A stretch of DNA of 64,000 nucleotides from Nocardioides sp. (lineage in GTDB: Bacteria; Actinomycetota; Actinomycetes; Propionibacteriales; Nocardioidaceae), in NCBI RefSeq assembly GCF_030150155.1, contig NZ_JASLGR010000031.1:62001-126000 (forward strand), written 5' to 3'. The translations under genes and the position numbers were made by a program. The notes below the pieces were generated by a model, which was not told the DNA's origin, made no database searches, and was given only the letters and a program-made list of their open reading frames with translations. How positions within the stretch are numbered: position 1 is the stretch's first letter; the number at the start of each line of letters is the position of its first letter. Below are positions 15,844-23,275 of the stretch, piece by piece.

Positions 15844-16013
15844 GCACCGAGACCTGCCCCGCCTGCAGTGCCAGCACCGCGACGCCTGACGACGTCATCG
15901 ACGACCGAGCCCGGTACGCCGACACCCAGGGCGGCCACAACGACCGCCACACGCTCGTGCTCGAACAGGCCGAGCAAGCAGCAAGCACCCTGACCACCGA
16001 GGAGACCCGATGA
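15840..16013 (+). CDS. 57-residue acidic protein
   Basis: Starts at GTG 15840 in GTGA overlap and ends in ATGA overlap with the next gene. It has one N-terminal CPAC pair and an acidic, helical remainder (DDVIDDRARYADTQGG). No family recognised; coupling supports translation. Confidence 0.5.
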   Translation: MSTETCPACSASTATPDDVIDDRARYADTQGGHNDRHTLVLEQAEQAASTLTTEETR

Positions 16014-16513
16014 GCACCATCCGCAAGATCCTGAGCCACGAGCAGTATGGCGACCTGCTGACCTGCTCCGACCTCGTCACCCTTGGCCTACCCACCTCGG
16101 TCACCGTGACCATCGAGGCAGGGGAGGTGGGGGTAAGTGAGGCGGTCGAGGAGGAGGCATTCGCGCCCGGCGACCGCCGCCTAGTCCTGTTCGACGACGG
16201 GCGGTGGCGTGAAGCCGAAGTGACCCCCGGATTCTTCTGGGTAGACGGCGACCATGCCCTGTATGTCGGCAACAGCGTGGGGCGCGTGCTCCCACCGCCC
16301 GCCCTGTCGCCTGCTGGGGCGCAGACGCTGGCTGAGGTCGCCTGCGAAGGGTGCGGCTTCACGCCCAGCCTGAGCGAGGGGTGCGCGTGTGGCCCCGAGG
16401 AGACGTCGCCGTGCTCGCAGTGTGGTCGGCCGGTGGATGGGGGCGACCCCGGCATGTGCCCGGCGTGCCTGCATGATGCCCGCCGGTCGGGCTGGACGGG
16501 AGGCGAGGGGTGA
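16010..16513 (+). CDS. Double zinc-ribbon hypothetical protein
   Basis: A 167-residue protein with a beta-rich N-terminal half (GRWREAEVTPGFFWVDGDHALYVG). The C-terminal half has four CxxC-type elements (CEGCG, CACG, CSQCG, CPAC), probably two zinc ribbons. It ends in GTGA overlap with the next gene. No known function. Confidence 0.55.
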   Translation: MSTIRKILSHEQYGDLLTCSDLVTLGLPTSVTVTIEAGEVGVSEAVEEEAFAPGDRRLVLFDDGRWREAEVTPGFFWVDGDHALYVGNSVGRVLPPPALSPAGAQTLAEVACEGCGFTPSLSEGCACGPEETSPCSQCGRPVDGGDPGMCPACLHDARRSGWTGGEG

Positions 16514-16770
16514 GCAGCGTGACGAGCAGCCCGCGACGCATGGGCAAGACGCTGCGGCAGGTCGAGCAGTTCAACCAGATCGTCCCGATCGGCACGCCGG
16601 TCCTTTTCTGGCCTGGCGCGCGTGAGGGCGAGGGACGCGAGAGCAAGACTCGCTCGGAGGCGTGGATGCTCGGCGGCCACACCCCTGCCGTCATGGTCGA
16701 GGGCTACCCGGGCGGGATCGCGCTCTCGCACGTGATGGGCCTGCCGGCCGAGACAGGAGGTGCCCAGTGA
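16510..16770 (+). CDS. Hypothetical 86-residue basic protein
   Basis: GTG start in GTGA overlap. The sequence KTLRQVEQFNQIVPIGTPVLFWPGAREGEGR followed by an SEAWMLGGHTPAVMVEG segment suggests a compact SH3-like or beta-barrel fold; such proteins occur in actinophage early regions. No assigned function. Confidence 0.5.
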   Translation: MSSVTSSPRRMGKTLRQVEQFNQIVPIGTPVLFWPGAREGEGRESKTRSEAWMLGGHTPAVMVEGYPGGIALSHVMGLPAETGGAQ

Positions 16771-17018
16771 GCACCACGCCTACCGCCGAGTTGGTCGCGC
16801 CGGACCCCATGAGGCCGCGAGATGATGGGGAATCGGACGAGGACTTCCTGATGCGAGTCCTCGGGAACGCTCGCGTCAGGTTCTGGGTCTGCCCGGTTGA
16901 CGAGCACAGGCAACGGGACACCGTGACCGTGGCCTGGGAGGGCGGCATCGCTCACTGCACCGCCGCTGGCTGTCAGGAGACCAGCCAGCCCTCCACTCGG
17001 CCCGGAGGTGACTCATGA
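16767..17018 (+). CDS. Hypothetical 83-residue protein
   Basis: GTG start in GTGA overlap, with GGAGG at 16756. The second half has FWVCPVDEH...VAWEGGIAHCTAAGC, a C-x2-D...C-x4-C arrangement that could bind zinc. It overlaps the next ATG. Function unknown. Confidence 0.5.
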   Translation: MSTTPTAELVAPDPMRPRDDGESDEDFLMRVLGNARVRFWVCPVDEHRQRDTVTVAWEGGIAHCTAAGCQETSQPSTRPGGDS

Positions 17019-17185
17019 CCCGCCAGGCCAACGCCGTCGCGTGCCCGTCCTGCAAGGCCCAGGTCGAGGAGAACTGCCGAACCATGACCACCGGACAGGT
17101 CACCGATACCCACGTCACACGCATCGACGCGTACTGGCTGTCTCGCTCCACACGGCTCGGTAGGCGTGGCGGGGAGGAGGCGTGA
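17015..17185 (+). CDS. 56-residue zinc-finger peptide
   Basis: A short gene, ATGA-coupled, with GGAGG at 17004. CPSCKAQVEENC near the N-terminus is a zinc knuckle typical of many tiny actinophage proteins, followed by a basic segment (HVTRIDAYWLSRSTRLGRRG). It ends in TGATG overlap. Possibly a nucleic-acid-binding peptide. Confidence 0.5.
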   Translation: MTRQANAVACPSCKAQVEENCRTMTTGQVTDTHVTRIDAYWLSRSTRLGRRGGEEA

Positions 17186-17520
17186 TGGGTCAGCCCCGTG
17201 TGTTCGAACGCCTGGAGAGGATCACGGCGTTCCGGTCGGAGTACTACGAGATCGGCCACTCGATCGAGGAGATCGAGGCCGCCGCTGAGTACGTCCGCTC
17301 CAAGGGCCATCAGGCCGCGTCAGTGTGCGCTGATGGGTTCCGCTATCGGTCGGTCTACCCCGATGGCAGCATGTCGGGATGGAACTGGATTGAACCAGGT
17401 GGCTGGCTTTGCCACATGGAGGGCGAACGCCAGGACCCGGAGTTCGACCTGCCGCACGCCAGCGGCCCGGACGAGCACCGGATCTACCCGCATGATGAGT
17501 GGCACGAGGTCACGCCATGA
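17185..17520 (+). CDS. Hypothetical 111-residue protein
   Basis: Last gene of this plus-strand segment before two small minus-strand genes. The N-terminal half is helical (HSIEEIEAAAEYVRSKGHQ) and the C-terminal half is rich in tryptophan and tyrosine (GWNWIEPGGWLCHM). No family recognised. Confidence 0.5.
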   Translation: MGQPRVFERLERITAFRSEYYEIGHSIEEIEAAAEYVRSKGHQAASVCADGFRYRSVYPDGSMSGWNWIEPGGWLCHMEGERQDPEFDLPHASGPDEHRIYPHDEWHEVTP

Positions 17521-17537
17521 TGCTGCAGTCGGCTGCC

Positions 17538-17563
17538 GCTACCTGGCCCGAGAACCAGGTGGC
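17538..17563. terminator. Candidate convergent terminator
   Basis: A 9-bp stem with one G-T pair (17538-17546 with 17555-17563) and an 8-nt loop lies between convergent genes ending at 17520 and 17571. There is no U-tract, which is common for actinobacterial terminators. Confidence 0.4.
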
Positions 17564-17570
17564 AGTCGTG

Positions 17571-17762
17571 TCAGCTCTGGTTCTGGACCGTCACGGAACC
17601 CGGCTGCGGTCCGCCGGCCACGAGTCGGTACGCCGTGGCCAGTTCACGCAGGGCCCTGGCCTTGTCCGCGATGAAGAGCTCGTCGAGTTCTCCGTTGTTG
17701 ACCGTTTTCTCGATCGCGGCGTACAGGACATCTCGCGCTGCCCCCTGATTCTCCGTTGCCAT
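17571..17762 (-). CDS. Small minus-strand helical protein
   Basis: A 63-residue protein, mostly helical (ARDVLYAAIEKTVNNGELDELFIADKARALRELATAY), with a convincing ribosome site (GAAGG) upstream of its ATG. It is oriented against the early operon and converges on the gene at 17185. Probably expressed independently, perhaps in the lysogen. Function unknown. Confidence 0.6.
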   Translation of the reverse strand: MATENQGAARDVLYAAIEKTVNNGELDELFIADKARALRELATAYRLVAGGPQPGSVTVQNQS

Positions 17763-17983
17763 AACTCTGCCTTCTTCAATTCGGGCAGCCCTGTGCTGCC
17801 GGTGCCGCCGAACTTAGGCCACCAACCGCGACCTTGCAGCCGTTCTGCCGCCAGTTCCCGCCCAACACCGGAGGACCCCAGTGCCCTGCCCCGACGGCTA
17901 ACTCCACGAACGCGTCCCTATGCCCACACCCCGCCGGGGCCAATCGGCCCGATTCCTGCGGGGATGCCCATTGTCCGGTTGGT

Positions 17984-18109
17984 TCACCCGGCGATCAGCA
18001 TCATCACGATGTGGGTGGCGATCTCGACTACGACGTGGTGGCTAAGGCCCAGCACGACCCGGATCAGAAGCGGGTGGCGGCGGGCGGCGGCCCGGATGTT
18101 CTCCAGCAC
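17984..18109 (-). CDS. 41-residue minus-strand hydrophobic peptide
   Basis: Read from a GTG preceded by GAAAGGA. The N-terminus is basic (ENIRAAARRHPLLIR) and the rest is one amphipathic or membrane-seeking helix (VVVEIATHIVMMLIAG). Too short for family assignment. The good ribosome site and same strand as 17571 favour a real small gene. Confidence 0.4.
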   Translation of the reverse strand: MLENIRAAARRHPLLIRVVLGLSHHVVVEIATHIVMMLIAG

Positions 18110-18265
18110 TGGAGTGTCCTTTCGACGGAGGGCGACGCACCCGAGCGGGTGCACGGAGCGTCGGTTCTGGCAGGCCTGGAGTGGGCCGGCCGTGGTGCCG
18201 CTGCTCATCTCCTCTGTGCCTCAGCCCTCCCCGGCTGGGGCTCCGTACAGCAGGCGGTCCCACCG

Positions 18266-18493
18266 ATGACCGAATGCCCCCACCACCCCGACAAGAAGGC
18301 CTTCCCGTCCGAGGGGTCAGCGAAGCGGTCCCTGCACGGGATCCGACGCCCCGAGGGTGGCCGGATGAAGGCCTACAGGTGCCAGGGCCACTGGCACCTC
18401 GGCCACGGAACAGAGGGCCGCTACGAGCGGCTCAAGAAGCAGGCGGCGGCTGAGCGCCGTCGCCGAACCCGATCTGACAGGAACCGCTACTGA
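18266..18493 (+). CDS. 75-residue zinc-finger protein
   Basis: Starts at ATG 18266. The N-terminal CPHHPDKKAF and later YRCQGHWHLGHG segments form a C/H zinc site widely seen in small actinophage proteins; the C-terminus is strongly basic (AERRRRTRSDRNRY). It ends in TGATG overlap with the next gene. Likely nucleic-acid-binding. Confidence 0.6.
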   Translation: MTECPHHPDKKAFPSEGSAKRSLHGIRRPEGGRMKAYRCQGHWHLGHGTEGRYERLKKQAAAERRRRTRSDRNRY

Positions 18494-19998
18494 TGACCAC
18501 GATCGCTGTCCTCCCGCTCCCGTGCTCCTGCCCGACCACGGTGTGCGATACCCGCTGGAACACCACCGGTCGGCCGTGCTGCGCGGACTGCTCCCACTCC
18601 ATGACCCGGGCCCAGGCCACCCCCACCACTGACACCCCGGTCGTGGTGAAGATGGCCCGCGACCTCACCGAGATCACCCGACTCGCGCCGCTCCTCGCTG
18701 GCCAGGCCGTCGCGCTGGCCAACGCCCGCATCGACCGCTCACCACTCCCCGGGGGTGCCGCGATGGTCGCGCTGGCCCCGGTCGCCGACCTCGCGAAGTG
18801 GGCGCGCCGCCACGACCTCGCCCAGGCCGCCTGGGACCGCGCAGGCACACCCCCGAAGGGCTACCACCCCGGCGACACCCCCGCGGTCGACGAAGACGAC
18901 GACGACCACATGGCCGCCCTCCAGGTCCTCCGCTACTGGACCGACCAGTACCGCGACGAGCTGAACGCCCACTGGGACCACATCGCCACCCTGACCACCG
19001 AAGCCACCTGGCTGGCCGCACAGGTCAACTGGATCATCACCACCCACCCCGACCACCTCGACCACCTCGCCGCCGACGTCCGCAAGGCCCGCACCAACCT
19101 CGAGGCGATCCTCGGCGCCAGCCGCCGCCCCGAACGCTCCCGAGTCCACTGCCCCAACCCGACCCACGAGGACACCCCACCGACCCTGGTCGTGATCCCC
19201 GGCGCCCGCTGGGTCACCGGACACACCTGCACCACCTGCACCACCACCACACCCGCCACCCGAACCTGCACCGACTGCGGCCACCCCTACCCGGCCGGCC
19301 CGACGAAGTCCTGCACCCGACGCCGCCAGGGCGCCACCACCTGCGGTGGCCGCATCACCCACACCACCCCGCCGCAGTTCTGCTTCAACCCCCGCTGCCC
19401 CGACTTCACCCCACCCACCCCGACCTACACCAGCGACCCCGACCTCGACCGCTGGAAGTGCCTCGACTGCGGCACCTGGTACGACCACGACGGCTACACC
19501 GACGCCCTCGCCCGCGACCTCCGCACCGACACCACCGACCGATGGGTCACCCGCACCGACGCGATCGACATGCTCAAGGCCCACGGCCGCCAGCCCGTCA
19601 CCGTCCGCGCTTGGCTCGACCTCCCCGTCCGACATCTCCCCGTGAAATGCAGCAGCTGCAAGCGCACCTACGACCCCGGCACCTTCCGGTGCCCCCACGA
19701 CGGCCGGCCCCTCAAGCCCCGCCAGCGCGGCAGCCACGATGACGTCGTCCCGGCCTACTGCGAACTCCACCCCACCACCGCCCGACCCACCGGCCGAGTC
19801 CTCGTCCTCTGGCCCCACCTGTGGTCACGCCACCTCGCCGCGACCGCCCACACCGCCGCCAAGGCCGCAGCCGCCGCGGACCGCCGCCACCGCGAAGCCC
19901 AGTGGCGCGAGCTCGTCCGCGGCGGCATGACCCCGACCGCGGCAGCCGACCGACTCCACATCCACCGCAAGCACCTCGCCCGACTCACCAACGCCTGA
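18493..19998 (+). CDS. Large multi-zinc-ribbon protein with C-terminal HTH
   Basis: A 501-residue protein. The N-terminal 40 residues hold six cysteines (PCSCPTTVC, CCADC). Residues about 60-210 are helical. Residues about 215-420 contain at least eight CxxC pairs (CTTCTTT, CTDCG, CLDCG, CSSCK among them), so several zinc ribbons. The last 40 residues form a helix-turn-helix (GGMTPTAAADRLHIHRKHLARL). Proteins of this layout occur in actinobacterial mobile elements, but their function is not established. Confidence 0.6.
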   Translation: MTTIAVLPLPCSCPTTVCDTRWNTTGRPCCADCSHSMTRAQATPTTDTPVVVKMARDLTEITRLAPLLAGQAVALANARIDRSPLPGGAAMVALAPVADLAKWARRHDLAQAAWDRAGTPPKGYHPGDTPAVDEDDDDHMAALQVLRYWTDQYRDELNAHWDHIATLTTEATWLAAQVNWIITTHPDHLDHLAADVRKARTNLEAILGASRRPERSRVHCPNPTHEDTPPTLVVIPGARWVTGHTCTTCTTTTPATRTCTDCGHPYPAGPTKSCTRRRQGATTCGGRITHTTPPQFCFNPRCPDFTPPTPTYTSDPDLDRWKCLDCGTWYDHDGYTDALARDLRTDTTDRWVTRTDAIDMLKAHGRQPVTVRAWLDLPVRHLPVKCSSCKRTYDPGTFRCPHDGRPLKPRQRGSHDDVVPAYCELHPTTARPTGRVLVLWPHLWSRHLAATAHTAAKAAAAADRRHREAQWRELVRGGMTPTAAADRLHIHRKHLARLTNA

Positions 19999-20011
19999 GA
20001 GGATCACGCAC

Positions 20012-20359
20012 ATGACGATCACTGAGTTCCTGCTGGCACGGATCGCCGAAGACGAGGCCACGGCCAGCAACGTGTCGAGGTTCGAGATCCGCGACGGGAT
20101 ACCCGGCAACTACGCGATCACGGCCCGCGTGCTGGCCGAGTGCGAGGCCAAGCGGCGGATCGTGGATGAGCACGGCGAGCTCGTCCTTGCTCCCGATCGC
20201 GGGGCGCGTGCATACACGGGTGAGTGTCGGACCTGCGCCGTCAATGAGGAGGCAGACTATGACGGCGCGCCGTCAGTCCTGCTCCCCTGTCCTACGCTCC
20301 GGCTCCTCGCTCTCCCCTACGCCGGTCACTCCGACTGCCGAGAGGAGTGGCGTCCATGA
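20012..20359 (+). CDS. DUF6221 family protein
   Basis: A 115-residue protein whose start, MTITEFLLARIAEDEATA, is the hallmark of DUF6221, with the expected RVLAECEAKRRIVDEH helix next and a C-terminal region with four cysteines. The family is common in actinobacterial phages and plasmids; its function is unknown. Last plus-strand gene of the early operon before the minus-strand regulatory cluster. Confidence 0.8.
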   Translation: MTITEFLLARIAEDEATASNVSRFEIRDGIPGNYAITARVLAECEAKRRIVDEHGELVLAPDRGARAYTGECRTCAVNEEADYDGAPSVLLPCPTLRLLALPYAGHSDCREEWRP

Positions 20360-20414
20360 CGCTCGACCTGGTCGGCTGAGCGAATGGTGGCGTAGAGGGT
20401 CACGTCGGGCCAGG

Positions 20415-20894
20415 CTACTCGGGACGCTTTCTCCACCGACGGATGGTCGCCTCGGGGATACCGCTCACCCGGGATGCCTCACGCGGCCCGAGGCTGGCCG
20501 TCCGACCGAGCAGGTCATCGATCCCCTGATAGCCGAGCTCGAGCAGGCGCCGGCCCGCCTCCAGGTCCCGGTCGCGCGAAGAGTTGGCCCGAGCGATCCT
20601 TTCCGGGTCGCGAGCCGCCGACGCCCTGGCTGGGTCACGTCGCCCCTCGACGGACGCCATGCCGCGGGCGATCGCGCTGGCCGACGCTCGCTCGCTCGAC
20701 ACAGACGACACCAGCGCCATGCCCACGGCGAGGCCGTGTGCCGCTCGATACTGCGCCGGAGTCATTCCGTGCGCCCCGGGCAGGTGGTGGCCGACGCTGC
20801 GGAACCGCTGGCCGCACTCATGGCACAGGACCGTGGCGCCGTCGTCGTCGAGGATGCCGAAGCGACCCTGGCCGGACGGGTCGCCGAACCTCAC
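20415..20894 (-). CDS. Ros/MucR-like zinc-finger regulator
   Basis: A 159-residue protein. Residues about 23-55 read VLCHECGQRFRSVGHHLPGAHGMTPAQYRAAHGL, the Ros/MucR zinc-finger core (C-x2-C...H-x4-H) and the following helix of actinobacterial and alphaproteobacterial members. The C-terminus adds a second helix-turn-helix (LGPREASRVSGIPEATIRRWRKR). It is the last gene of a three-gene minus operon controlled by palindromic operators at 21594-21641, so it may be the autoregulator of that unit. Confidence 0.8.
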   Translation of the reverse strand: MRFGDPSGQGRFGILDDDGATVLCHECGQRFRSVGHHLPGAHGMTPAQYRAAHGLAVGMALVSSVSSERASASAIARGMASVEGRRDPARASAARDPERIARANSSRDRDLEAGRRLLELGYQGIDDLLGRTASLGPREASRVSGIPEATIRRWRKRPE

Positions 20895-21247
20895 TTCCCC
20901 AGTGCCTTCCTGACCGTCATTCGCGTCAGGTGGGCGCGCCAGCCCGCCTCCTCCTCGGACATGCCGTCCTGAACCGCCAGCCGCGCGATCTGCTGGGCCG
21001 CCAGGGAGGCATAGCGAGCCTCGCGCTGGGTGCGGGTTCGAGCCTCGCCAGCCTCGTCGATCGTCGTCTCGCCGAGGAGGTACTGCACGATCGCCGAGAG
21101 CGCGGCGTCTCGCTCCTCCTGGAGGTCGGGGTCGTCTCCGATTCGGTCGATCGCCTCGGCGGCCTCGCGCTCGAAACGCTCGCGCTGGTGGTCGGTCATC
21201 TCGTCAGCGGCGGGGCCGAGCCATGCGGTCCAGTCGGTCATGGTCAC
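20891..21247 (-). CDS. Hypothetical protein with C-terminal HTH-like segment
   Basis: A 118-residue acidic helical protein (ADEMTDHQRERFEREAAEAIDRIGDD) ending in MSEEEAGWRAHLTRMTVRKALGK, which could be a helix-turn-helix. It starts at GTG 21247 in GTGA overlap with the upstream gene, preceded by GAGGAG, and ends in four-base overlap with the regulator gene. Function unknown. Confidence 0.55.
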   Translation of the reverse strand: MTMTDWTAWLGPAADEMTDHQRERFEREAAEAIDRIGDDPDLQEERDAALSAIVQYLLGETTIDEAGEARTRTQREARYASLAAQQIARLAVQDGMSEEEAGWRAHLTRMTVRKALGK

Positions 21248-21594
21248 ATCTCCTCGTAGATTGCGTCGATCAGGTCATAGAACCCAGCCTCGGTGGCGTC
21301 GGTGACCTTGATGATTGCGGTGGGCATGATGAGCAGTTCGCCCTGGTCGGCGTCACACGGCTCGTCGTCGCTGTAGGGGCCGGTCAACTCCACGATGACG
21401 GAGTGGTGCGGGTCGATCTCGACGCCGGAGTTGGCGATGTAGCGGGCCAGGTCGTCCAGCGAGGCGCACACCGAGATGCCAGCGCGCATGTCCTCGTCCC
21501 GGCCGTTGTAGTTGAACGACACCTGGAACTCGGGGTCCAGGAGCTCCTGCACGTCGCGGTCCTCGTGCTGGATGCGGTAGTAGCTCGTCGTCAT
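21244..21594 (-). CDS. First gene of minus-strand regulatory operon
   Basis: Read from ATG 21594, giving 116 residues; the longer form would translate the operators. The fold appears mixed (YYRIQHEDRDVQELLDPEFQVSFNYNG...GISVCASLDDLARYIANSG), similar in style to small actinobacterial phage proteins of unknown role. The ATG abuts the TATA-rich palindrome, so the message may be leaderless. Confidence 0.6.
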   Translation of the reverse strand: MTTSYYRIQHEDRDVQELLDPEFQVSFNYNGRDEDMRAGISVCASLDDLARYIANSGVEIDPHHSVIVELTGPYSDDEPCDADQGELLIMPTAIIKVTDATEAGFYDLIDAIYEEM

Positions 21595-21641
21595 GTATAG
21601 AACTATACAGCCGACCCTGGTGGCTGTATAGAGGTATACAG
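21594..21641 (-). promoter_or_regulatory. Twin 18-bp palindromic operators
   Basis: Two sites of form CTGTATAnnnnTATACAG: 21624-21641 is perfect and 21594-21610 differs only in the last base next to the ATG. Their centres are about 30 bp apart, near three helical turns. They cover the expected promoter, with TATAGT as a -10 about 8 nt from the ATG. Occupancy by the operon's own regulator or the phage repressor would shut this unit. Confidence 0.7.
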
Positions 21642-21860
21642 AAGATCTTTCAGACCGGCTCCAGCTCACTCGCGATCACCCTCCGCCTCTCGAGCGACCC
21701 ACCCGCGCCCCTCTCCGCCGATCCCTCCGCCTGCGGAGGCGGCAAGACACGCCCTGTCTCCGTTCGTGACATCCCACCAGTCACTCAGATACCCTCGCAT
21801 CACCGGCAACGGGGCGACTGCATCCCCTGAAGCCGGTTTCGTCATTTCAGGGGGTCTGCG

Positions 21861-22076
21861 ATGAGCACTCCGATGGGCCAGCTGATAGACAGCCTGGGAG
21901 TCACCCATGAGCCCGCAGACGGCGAACTGATCAGCGACGTCGTCGTACTCCTGAAGGTCATCACCCCCGACGGCCGTGTCTGCCTCCGTCAAGCCTGGTC
22001 CGAGGGCATGTCCTGGATCGAGCGCATCGGGATGCTCAGGGCAGCCGAGCTGTCCGAGCATGGCGACGACGACTGA
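21861..22076 (+). CDS. Hypothetical 71-residue protein
   Basis: ATG preceded by a purine-rich CAGGGGG. Acidic small protein (MGQLIDSLGVTHEPADGELISDVVVLLKV) with a C-terminal helix. It is TGATG-coupled to the HNH nuclease and so begins the late transcription unit. No family recognised. Confidence 0.55.
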   Translation: MSTPMGQLIDSLGVTHEPADGELISDVVVLLKVITPDGRVCLRQAWSEGMSWIERIGMLRAAELSEHGDDD

Positions 22077-22414
22077 TGCCGCGAGCCCCGCGCCGCTGCA
22101 CCAATGCCGGCTGCGACGAGCTGCAGCCCTGCACCTCTCACCCGCCCCGCGACTACCGCACTGAGCGCAGCCGCTACGGCTCACGGCACGAGCGCCACTA
22201 CGACGCCGGCCACGTAAAGCGAGCGGCCAGCCTGCGGCAAACAGCCAAGGTCAAGCGCTCGCCCTGCGAGCTCTGCGGCCAGCCGATCGACTTCGCACTG
22301 AGGGCCCCGCACCCGAAGTCGTTCGCAGCGCACCACCGCACACGGGACAGGAACGGCCCCCTCGGCCCCGCTCACAAGCGGTGCAACGAGCAGGCCGGCC
22401 AGCCCCTGGCATAG
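22076..22414 (+). CDS. Packaging-associated HNH endonuclease
   Basis: A 112-residue HNH protein: CELCGQPIDF knuckle, FAAHHRTRDRNGPLGPAHKRCNEQ core with HH, N and H-x2-C. HNH nucleases next to terminase genes are required with TerL for cos cleavage in many HK97-like phages (established for several systems). Its place directly before the candidate cos region and terS supports that role here. Confidence 0.85.
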   Translation: MPRAPRRCTNAGCDELQPCTSHPPRDYRTERSRYGSRHERHYDAGHVKRAASLRQTAKVKRSPCELCGQPIDFALRAPHPKSFAAHHRTRDRNGPLGPAHKRCNEQAGQPLA

Positions 22415-22614
22415 CCCCAGACCGGCGCCTGGAGGGGGTGGGGGACCTCCTCCCACCCCCGCCGCCCTCGGGACCGAAGGGGGCTGCTCTTCGTGCCCTG
22501 TACGGTTCCCCAGCTTCTGGGGCGGGCCCCGGAACGGGGGCCAAAGCCCGCCTTCATCGGGCGTCCCACCAAGCCCCGACACGGGGCGACCACGTCCCGA
22601 CATGGGAGGCCCGC
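22415..22614. other. Candidate cos/packaging region
   Basis: A 200-bp gene-free, G/C-run-rich segment lies between the HNH gene and terS. It contains an imperfect dyad (GGTGGG near 22435 facing CCCACC) and several short G-runs. In cos phages with this gene order the cohesive-end site is usually here. No cleavage site can be assigned from sequence alone. Confidence 0.35.
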
Positions 22615-23268
22615 ATGCCCGCACGGAAGAAGGACCCCTCGACCCGCGCTCGCCGGAACAAGGTGGCGACCAAGGCGACGCTGACCCGCGCCGAGGAGAC
22701 CGTCAGCCGCGAGGACTACGAGGCCATGAACATGGTCACGCTCCGTGAGGCCATCGACTTGGCGAACCTCTCCCGACCCGCTGACGCGCAGCTGTCCAAG
22801 GGGGGAACGAAGGCGGCCATCATCGAGTCGCTCGTCGCGGCGAACAACTCGATCCCCGACCTCCCGAGCCACCCGCCTCGGTGGGACGCCGACGGCTACG
22901 AGGTCGAGACCTCCTGGCACCTGCAGACCGAGGCGTGGTGGGCAGCGGTGTGGACGTCGCCGATGGCGATGCAGTGGGACGCCTCCGACGTGCACAACGT
23001 GTTCGTCGTCGCCCTGCTGTACGACGACATCTGGACCGCCCCGACCGCGAAGGCCCGCAAGGACGCGATGGCCGAGTACCGGCTCCAGCGCGCCGACCTC
23101 GGGCTCTCGCCCTACGCACGCCGGCGGCTGGAGTGGACGATCGAGACGGCCGAGGAAGCCAAGGAGCGCGGGCAGAAGCGGCGGGGCAACGGCAGCCCGT
23201 CCAAGCCGCCCGCGAAGCAGCCGACGCCGGCCAACGATCCTCGCGCTCACCTGGCCGTCGTGAGCTGA
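22615..23268 (+). CDS. terS: Terminase small subunit
   Basis: A 217-residue protein starting at ATG 22615 with GGGAGG just upstream. A basic N-terminus is followed by a helical region and the conserved actinophage TerS part (WWAAVWTSPMAMQWDASD...YRLQRADLGLSPYARRRLEW). The C-terminus is a basic tail. It binds phage DNA ends and recruits TerL; the call rests on the sequence pattern and immediate adjacency to terL. Confidence 0.83.
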   Translation: MPARKKDPSTRARRNKVATKATLTRAEETVSREDYEAMNMVTLREAIDLANLSRPADAQLSKGGTKAAIIESLVAANNSIPDLPSHPPRWDADGYEVETSWHLQTEAWWAAVWTSPMAMQWDASDVHNVFVVALLYDDIWTAPTAKARKDAMAEYRLQRADLGLSPYARRRLEWTIETAEEAKERGQKRRGNGSPSKPPAKQPTPANDPRAHLAVVS

Positions 23269-23275
23269 GCCTCCG

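Noticed and set aside
20166..21259. Plus-strand open frames of 260-270 codons opposite the Ros/MucR operon
   Set aside because: Low-complexity Arg/Pro/Ala products without ribosome sites. The opposite strand has overlapping genes with recognisable motifs and operators.
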